A stretch of 9,516 bases of DNA from contig JBDSEG010000143.1 in NCBI GenBank assembly GCA_039920165.1, forward strand, positions 1-9,516. The letters run 5' to 3'. Positions 5,416 to 9,516 of the stretch are shown piece by piece. This DNA is from JBDSEG01 sp039920165 (lineage in GTDB: Bacteria > Pseudomonadota > Gammaproteobacteria > Burkholderiales > Burkholderiaceae_C). The notes beneath the pieces were generated by a model. It was not told the DNA's origin. It saw nothing but the letters and a program-made list of their open reading frames with translations, and ran no database searches. Numbering within the stretch: the stretch's first letter is position 1; each line of letters opens with the position of its first letter. The translations under genes and the position numbers were made by a program.

Positions 5416-5850
5416 TCAGGGCCGGATATAGGCCCAGCCGTCCTTCTGCTTCTGCATCAGCTCGACCACGCCGGCCGATACATAGCCGATCTTGGGCAGC
5501 ATGTCGTCGCGAGTGATCTTCTGGCCGCGCATGGTGTTCTCGCATGCCACGACCGTGATGCCGCTGCCCATCGCCTCGCCGACGCGCGTCGCGGACACCG
5601 AGTCCAACTTCAACATGCCGATGCCGGGGCCGTAGGCAACGATTTCGATCGCGACCTTGTCGGCACCCAGGTCCTGCTGCACGTTGTGCGCGTTGTTCAG
5701 GGCGAGGTTCCATTTCGCGGGGTCGGCATCGCTGACCTGGAAAACGACCTTGTTCGCCTTGCCGGCGGCGCCGGCAACGGTCTGGGCGATGGCCATCGGG
5801 GTGAGCAGCGATGCCCCCAGGGCCAGGATGAAGGTGCGTCGAGCTTGCAT
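5416..5850 (-). CDS. Exported DsrE-like protein
   Basis: The product has 144 residues. MQARRTFILALGASLLTPMAIAQ is a clear signal peptide with an arginine pair (not a Tat twin-arginine consensus). The mature domain has the DsrE/DsrF-like alpha/beta pattern: KVVFQVSDADPAKWNLALNNAHN, then KVAIEIVAYGPGIGML, GITVVACENTM with a single cysteine (Cys103) at the position where DsrE proteins carry theirs, and IGYVSAGVVELMQKQKDGWAYIRP at the end. DsrE-type proteins take part in sulfur relay; periplasmic single-cysteine forms are widespread and poorly characterised. The start at 5850 is chosen because it begins the signal peptide and has GGAG upstream; the longer in-frame version would bury the signal. 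It is transcribed against the cupin group. Confidence 0.88.
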   Translation of the reverse strand: MQARRTFILALGASLLTPMAIAQTVAGAAGKANKVVFQVSDADPAKWNLALNNAHNVQQDLGADKVAIEIVAYGPGIGMLKLDSVSATRVGEAMGSGITVVACENTMRGQKITRDDMLPKIGYVSAGVVELMQKQKDGWAYIRP

Positions 5851-5925
5851 CGCGATGACTCCGATCCGGCACCACGACCGACAGCCGGGTCGGCCGTGCA
5901 GGTTCTTCGGTGTGCTGCGGCGCAG

Positions 5926-6132
5926 TTTGGCACAGCGTTGCTGCGACTGCCGCGCAACGGCCGCGCCGTCGGCAGCGACTGGAAGGGCAAGCGCTCGCCG
6001 GTGTCGTACCGGGCGGCGATCGCACCGACCGCGTGGCGACCGTGGATCGCGCAGGAGCTCCATGTCGTCGCTGCGCTGATCTGGATCGGGCCCGACAAGC
6101 GAATCGAGCACGCGCCGGCCAGGCGGCCCTGA
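5926..6132 (+). pseudogene. Remnant of a TMEM175/DUF1211 family channel gene (3' end)
   Basis: The + strand frame closing at the TGA at 6130-6132 ends with GSDWKGKRSPVSYRAAIA, a PWIAQELHVVAALIWI helix and GPDKRIEHA. This order, DWKGK, then Ser-Pro, two helices and a PD(K/R)RIE end, is how bacterial TMEM175-type (DUF1211) potassium channel proteins finish, as I recall. The rest of the channel is missing: upstream in this frame the bases belong to the DsrE-like gene on the other strand. No start or Shine-Dalgarno sequence is visible. It is best read as the surviving C-terminus of a gene cut by an ancient deletion or rearrangement. It fills most of the 383-base gap between the flanking genes. 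Confidence 0.4.
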
Positions 6133-6233
6133 CCCCGGCCGGCGCATCCTCAATCGAGAGGTTCGATTCGCTCGCAAGCTGCGCTACCTTTGCCGCGTCG
6201 CTGGCCGACCTCGCGCCGGCGCAGGAGTGAGCC

Positions 6234-8114
6234 ATGGATTTCGAATCGGGCCTTGAACCGGCCGCAGACAAGTTCTGCGATCTCGTCATGAAAGGCGGCA
6301 TCACGAGCGGCGTGGTGTACCCGGCGGCGATCGAGAAGTTGTCGCACCACTACCGCTTCAAGAGCATCGGCGGCACCTCGGCTGGGGCGATTGCCGCGGC
6401 GCTCACCGCGGCGGCCGAATACAACCGGCGCACGAACGGATCGCGAGCGGGCTTTGACATTCTGAAGGGCTTGTCGGCCGAACTCGGGCAGGAAGTCGCT
6501 CCAGACCGGCGCCGGCTCGTCACGCTCTTCCAGCCCGACCCGGGGCTCGGTCGCCTGTTCGCGGTGCTCGAGAAGTCGCTCAACCGGGCGCGCACGTCGA
6601 CCCGCATCATGGGAATCCTGTGGGGCTTCGTCGCCGGCTACTGGCTCGCGTCGCTGGCCGCCGCGGGGCTCGCGATGGGGGCGTATTTCATTGGCGGCTG
6701 GCTCGCCTTCGTGCTGGCGCTCGTCGTCGCGCCCCTCGTGCTGATCGGCAGCTTCGTATATTTCGACGTGACGCACAACATGGTCGCCAACGGATTCGGT
6801 CTGTGCACCGGCATGACGGCGCCGGGCTCGAAGCTCCCGGCGCTCGTTCCCTGGCTGCACGACCGGATCCAGCGCGCCGCCGGACTCGACCCAACCGCCA
6901 CTCCGCTGACCTTCGGGATGCTCTGGGACGCGCCCGGCATGCCGGAGCAATGGAAGCAAGCCGATCCCGGCATCCGTTCGATCGACCTGCGAATGTTCTC
7001 GACCAACCTCTCGCAGGGGCGGCCTTATATCTTTCCCCTGGCCGAAAAGAGCACGGACGGCGGATCGCTGCGTGTCGACGAGCGGCTCTTCTTCAAGGTG
7101 GCCGAGATCGGCCGCTATCTGCCCGAGGCCGTGACCCAGTGGATGGTGACGAAGGGCACGCGGTATGTTGCCGATCCGAACGACAAGGGGCGCGATCCGC
7201 CAGCGACCGATTCGAATGCGGCCGAGATGGTCGAGCTGCCGCAGCCGAGGGATTTTCCGGTCATCCTCGCCGCACGCATGAGCCTGAGCTTTCCGGTGCT
7301 CTTTGCCGGCGTGCCGCTGTGGGCGATCCATTACGACGCGCCGCGAGGCAAGCGCACCTTTCGTCGCTGCTGGTTTTCGGACGGTGGACTGTGCTCGAAT
7401 TTCCCGATGCACCTCTTCGACGGTCTGGTTCCGTCGTGGCCGACCTTCGGTATCGATCTGGAACCTCGAATCCCCGAGCGCAAGGACGACTGGGTCTACC
7501 TGCCGCGGCATTACGGCGAGGGCTACGGCGAACGCTGGAACCGCTTCGATGACAAGGCCGATTCGAGTTCGCGCTGCGGCGGCTTCTTCATCGCGATGAT
7601 CAAGTCGATGCAGAACTGGAACGACAACGCACTGAGCCGCATGCCCGGCGTTCGCGACCGGATCGCGCGCGTGCGGCTGACCGATGAAGAAGGCGGCATG
7701 AACCTGAACATGGAAGCCAGCACGATCGAGAAAGTGACGCAGCGCGGCGTGGCTGCGATCGACCGGCTCATCGGCGCTTTCGACACCCCGGCGCGGGGCC
7801 ACGCTCAGGCGCGCGGCTGGGACGAGCAGCGCTGGATCCGCCTGGCGGTGCTGCTGAAGGCGATCCAGGAGAAATCGATCGGCATCGCTTTCTCGCTGTC
7901 GAACGACCTGCCCCACGCCACGCCTTACGCCGAGTTGCTCGCACGGGCGGGCATCGAGGTGATGCCCGGCTACGACGAGGTGCTGAGTGCCGAAGAGCAG
8001 CAGGCGATCCGCGCCATGCTCGACGCGCTGGACCGGCTGGCGCGGACGCGCAGGCCGCCTCTCACGTTCCAGTCCGTCCCCAAGCCCGATCTGCGCGTGC
8101 GCCCGCCGATGTAG
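6234..8114 (+). CDS. Patatin-like phospholipase, membrane-anchored
   Basis: The product has 626 residues, well above the 300-400 of minimal bacterial patatins. It carries the full patatin catalytic set: the glycine-rich oxyanion loop KGGITSGVVYP (20-30), the nucleophile elbow GGTSAG with Ser49, and the dyad aspartate in SDGG (Asp383). Enzymes of this family hydrolyse acyl esters of phospholipids or neutral lipids. Between the two catalytic motifs are two hydrophobic helices (about 125-150 and 152-176), predicted to be a membrane hairpin, so the enzyme is probably attached to the inner membrane with the active site in the cytoplasm. The C-terminal third is soluble and helical. AGGAG 9 bases before the ATG fixes the start. 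It stands alone on its strand and converges on a secreted lipase-like gene, with 15 bases between the stops. The physiological substrate is unknown. Confidence 0.92.
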   Translation: MDFESGLEPAADKFCDLVMKGGITSGVVYPAAIEKLSHHYRFKSIGGTSAGAIAAALTAAAEYNRRTNGSRAGFDILKGLSAELGQEVAPDRRRLVTLFQPDPGLGRLFAVLEKSLNRARTSTRIMGILWGFVAGYWLASLAAAGLAMGAYFIGGWLAFVLALVVAPLVLIGSFVYFDVTHNMVANGFGLCTGMTAPGSKLPALVPWLHDRIQRAAGLDPTATPLTFGMLWDAPGMPEQWKQADPGIRSIDLRMFSTNLSQGRPYIFPLAEKSTDGGSLRVDERLFFKVAEIGRYLPEAVTQWMVTKGTRYVADPNDKGRDPPATDSNAAEMVELPQPRDFPVILAARMSLSFPVLFAGVPLWAIHYDAPRGKRTFRRCWFSDGGLCSNFPMHLFDGLVPSWPTFGIDLEPRIPERKDDWVYLPRHYGEGYGERWNRFDDKADSSSRCGGFFIAMIKSMQNWNDNALSRMPGVRDRIARVRLTDEEGGMNLNMEASTIEKVTQRGVAAIDRLIGAFDTPARGHAQARGWDEQRWIRLAVLLKAIQEKSIGIAFSLSNDLPHATPYAELLARAGIEVMPGYDEVLSAEEQQAIRAMLDALDRLARTRRPPLTFQSVPKPDLRVRPPM

Positions 8115-8129
8115 GCGCACGGCGCATCA

Positions 8130-9110
8130 TCAGCGCCGGTGCGACGGATCGGTCAGGAAATCGAAGCTCGCGGCCCAGGTCTGCGGCGAATTGAGGATGC
8201 CGAGGTGCGTGGTGCGCAGGCCCGAGACATCGAACGCGCCCTGGCCGAAGAGGTCGAGCTGGTGGGCGCCGCGCAGGCTCGCGCTGTTCGAGAAATCGAC
8301 CAGCTTGCCGTAAACGTCTTCGGCCGGCACCGCCGTGAAGAAGCCGTCCTGGCGCGAGAAATAGACGAAGCTCGTATCGGCGTTGCGGATCACCAGCGTG
8401 CGGGTCGATCCCGGCGTCTCGTCGACCTGGTTCAGCCGCTTGAGGAAGGCGGTATTCGGCGAGCCGAGTTCCTGACACACCGCACTCGCCGGAACGAAGC
8501 CGCCGAAGGCGACGAGCTGGTAGTAATTGAGCGGGTTGGGCGAGCAGTTGATGATGCCGTGGTTCGCGCCGTCGACCGCGACCAGCCGGCGCACCAGGCG
8601 CTGCGCGCGGTCCTGGCGGATCCATTCGCGCGCCACCACCACGCCGAGGCTGTGACCGACGATATCGACCTCCTTCGCGCCGGTGTAGTCGAGCACCGAC
8701 TCGACGAAGCGGCGCAGGTCGGGAACGTTCGCGGTCGCCGTATGCGCGAAGGCCGAGCGCCGGGTGTTGTCGGCGGCGAGGTCGCACTGGTCACCCTGGT
8801 AGCCTAGGCCCCACAGCTCGCTCGGCGCATAGCCGCGGTCGGCGAAATACTGGGCGAAGGCGTGGATGCGGCCGTTGGCCGAGCAGGCGGTGGCGAACGG
8901 CACGTCGTTGTTGCCATGCAGAAAGATGACCGGCGTTCGCACCACCGGACCGGCCGCGCCGAAGCCGATCACCGGCTTGCCGAGCGAGGCATCGACGATG
9001 ACCGGAAAGTCGGCTGGCAGGCTGGTACCGACCGTGCCGCCGGCACGGGCGCCGAGTGCGCAGGTGAGTACCGCGATGGCGACCGAGACGAAGCGGGTAA
9101 ATGACTTCAT
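8130..9110 (-). CDS. Secreted alpha/beta hydrolase, lipase-like
   Basis: The product has 326 residues. The first 23 (MKSFTRF, hydrophobic core, GARA) form a signal peptide. The mature protein is an alpha/beta hydrolase: VIFLHGNND (61-69) supplies the oxyanion region, VDIVGHSLGVVVAREW (148-163) the nucleophile elbow with Ser154, Asp244 or Asp255 is the probable acid, and His302 in THLGILNSP is the probable base. The mature chain has four cysteines that could pair in the periplasm or outside the cell. The pattern fits extracellular triacylglycerol lipases or polyester depolymerases; substrate cannot be told from sequence. AGGAGATGCC directly before the ATG supports this start over an upstream in-frame one. 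It follows an alpha/beta hydrolase gene by 40 bases, so the two are probably one transcript. Confidence 0.88.
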   Translation of the reverse strand: MKSFTRFVSVAIAVLTCALGARAGGTVGTSLPADFPVIVDASLGKPVIGFGAAGPVVRTPVIFLHGNNDVPFATACSANGRIHAFAQYFADRGYAPSELWGLGYQGDQCDLAADNTRRSAFAHTATANVPDLRRFVESVLDYTGAKEVDIVGHSLGVVVAREWIRQDRAQRLVRRLVAVDGANHGIINCSPNPLNYYQLVAFGGFVPASAVCQELGSPNTAFLKRLNQVDETPGSTRTLVIRNADTSFVYFSRQDGFFTAVPAEDVYGKLVDFSNSASLRGAHQLDLFGQGAFDVSGLRTTHLGILNSPQTWAASFDFLTDPSHRR

Positions 9111-9150
9111 GGCATCTCCTGGTTGAGTGAGCGAGTCGGGCAGTGGGGGA

Positions 9151-9516
9151 TCAGGCGGCGAGGAAGCGCTCGACCAGCGCGAACTGCTCGGCGGTATTGA
9201 GGCTCGGCGCGTGACCGCAGCCCGCGATGGTCGCAACGACCGCGCGCGGACCGCGCCGGCGCATTTCCTCGGCGGTCTCGGGCAGCAGCAGGTCGGAGTG
9301 TTCGCCGCGCAGGCACAGCACCGGGATATCAAGGCTGTCCCAGGCGTCCCACAGCACGTAGTCGTCGTCGTGGTGGGTGAACTGCATCACCATCTTCGGG
9401 TCGTAGTGCGGCGTCACGCGGCCGTCGGGCAGGCGCCGGGTCGAGGTCTCGGTGAGGCGCCGCCACTGCGCATCGCTCATCGCGCCGTAGGGCTTGTACA
9501 CGGTCCTGAAATAGCG
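9151..9516 (-). CDS. Alpha/beta hydrolase, C-terminal part (5' end beyond the window)
   Basis: The frame stays open to the window edge, so only the last 121 residues or so are seen. They hold the acid and base regions of an alpha/beta hydrolase: IPVLCLRGEHSDLLLPETAEEM contains the probable catalytic aspartate, and IAGCGHAPSLN the catalytic histidine, in the usual spacing. The helical SDAQWRRLTETSTRRLPDGRVTPHYDP region is the cap-to-core return seen in relatives. The GHSLG-type nucleophile elbow lies outside the window. No export signal can be judged. It is the upstream member of a likely two-gene unit with the secreted lipase-like protein. A GTG at 9501 could be mistaken for a start, but homology-like sequence continues past it. 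Confidence 0.85.
   Translation of the reverse strand, partial: RYFRTVYKPYGAMSDAQWRRLTETSTRRLPDGRVTPHYDPKMVMQFTHHDDDYVLWDAWDSLDIPVLCLRGEHSDLLLPETAEEMRRRGPRAVVATIAGCGHAPSLNTAEQFALVERFLAA

Noticed and set aside
5210..6304. A 364-residue minus-strand frame overlapping the DsrE-like gene in another frame.
   Set aside because: It crosses the DsrE-like gene and the end of the DUF1579-like gene, lacks any motif and reads as shifted GC-rich sequence.
6150..8120. A 656-residue open frame on the minus strand covering the patatin gene.
   Set aside because: Its translation is dominated by Arg, His, Asp and Glu runs with no domain, and it mirrors a clear patatin with all catalytic motifs; long antisense frames are usual in GC-rich DNA.
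8139..8807. A 222-residue + strand frame inside the secreted lipase-like gene.
   Set aside because: It is antisense to a gene with signal peptide, oxyanion loop, GHSLG elbow and a strong ribosome-binding site; the frame has no domain of its own.
1..9516. CRISPR arrays, tRNA or rRNA genes, insertion-sequence ends or phage genes.
   Set aside because: No regularly spaced direct repeats, no cloverleaf or rRNA-like stretch and no transposase or phage protein could be found by reading both strands.

Overview
The window is GC-rich proteobacterial chromosomal DNA. The mix of small exported DUF302, cupin and DsrE-like proteins, a Coq4-like protein and a large patatin suggests Beta- or Gammaproteobacteria (Burkholderiales or Xanthomonadales), but no marker gene settles this. 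There are no rRNA or tRNA genes, transposases, phage genes or CRISPR arrays.

Region 1 (about 1-2300) reads like an integron cassette array without a visible integrase. Short genes, all on the + strand, alternate with non-coding spacers of roughly 100-170 bases. The genes are a two-helix membrane peptide (118-330), an AAC(3)-I-type aminoglycoside N-acetyltransferase (503-922), a SnoaL/NTF2-like protein (1089-1493) and a Coq4-like protein with an exact HDxxHx11E motif (1648-2196). Several spacers look like degenerate attC sites. The best is at 1-111: a left core ending AAC, a 10-bp perfect inverted repeat, then GCTCAAACGTT only 10 bases before the first ATG. In the second-best (917-1042) the acetyltransferase stop codon lies inside the left core. 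The other sites are weak.

Region 2 (about 2430-5360) is a same-strand run of small membrane or exported proteins with its own Shine-Dalgarno sequences: a two-helix peptide, a secreted DUF302 protein, a LiaF-type transmembrane peptide, a cytoplasmic cupin, a secreted cupin and a secreted DUF1579-like protein. The last three are close together and may be cotranscribed. A 16-bp perfect palindrome sits just before the first cupin.

Region 3 (5416-6233) has a convergent gene for an exported DsrE-like protein. Upstream of it lies what looks like the 3' end of a lost TMEM175/DUF1211 channel gene on the opposite strand.

Region 4 (6234-9516) is lipolytic in character. A 626-residue patatin-like phospholipase with an internal transmembrane hairpin converges on a two-gene minus-strand unit, made of a cytoplasmic alpha/beta hydrolase (cut by the window end) followed by a secreted GHSLG lipase-like hydrolase.
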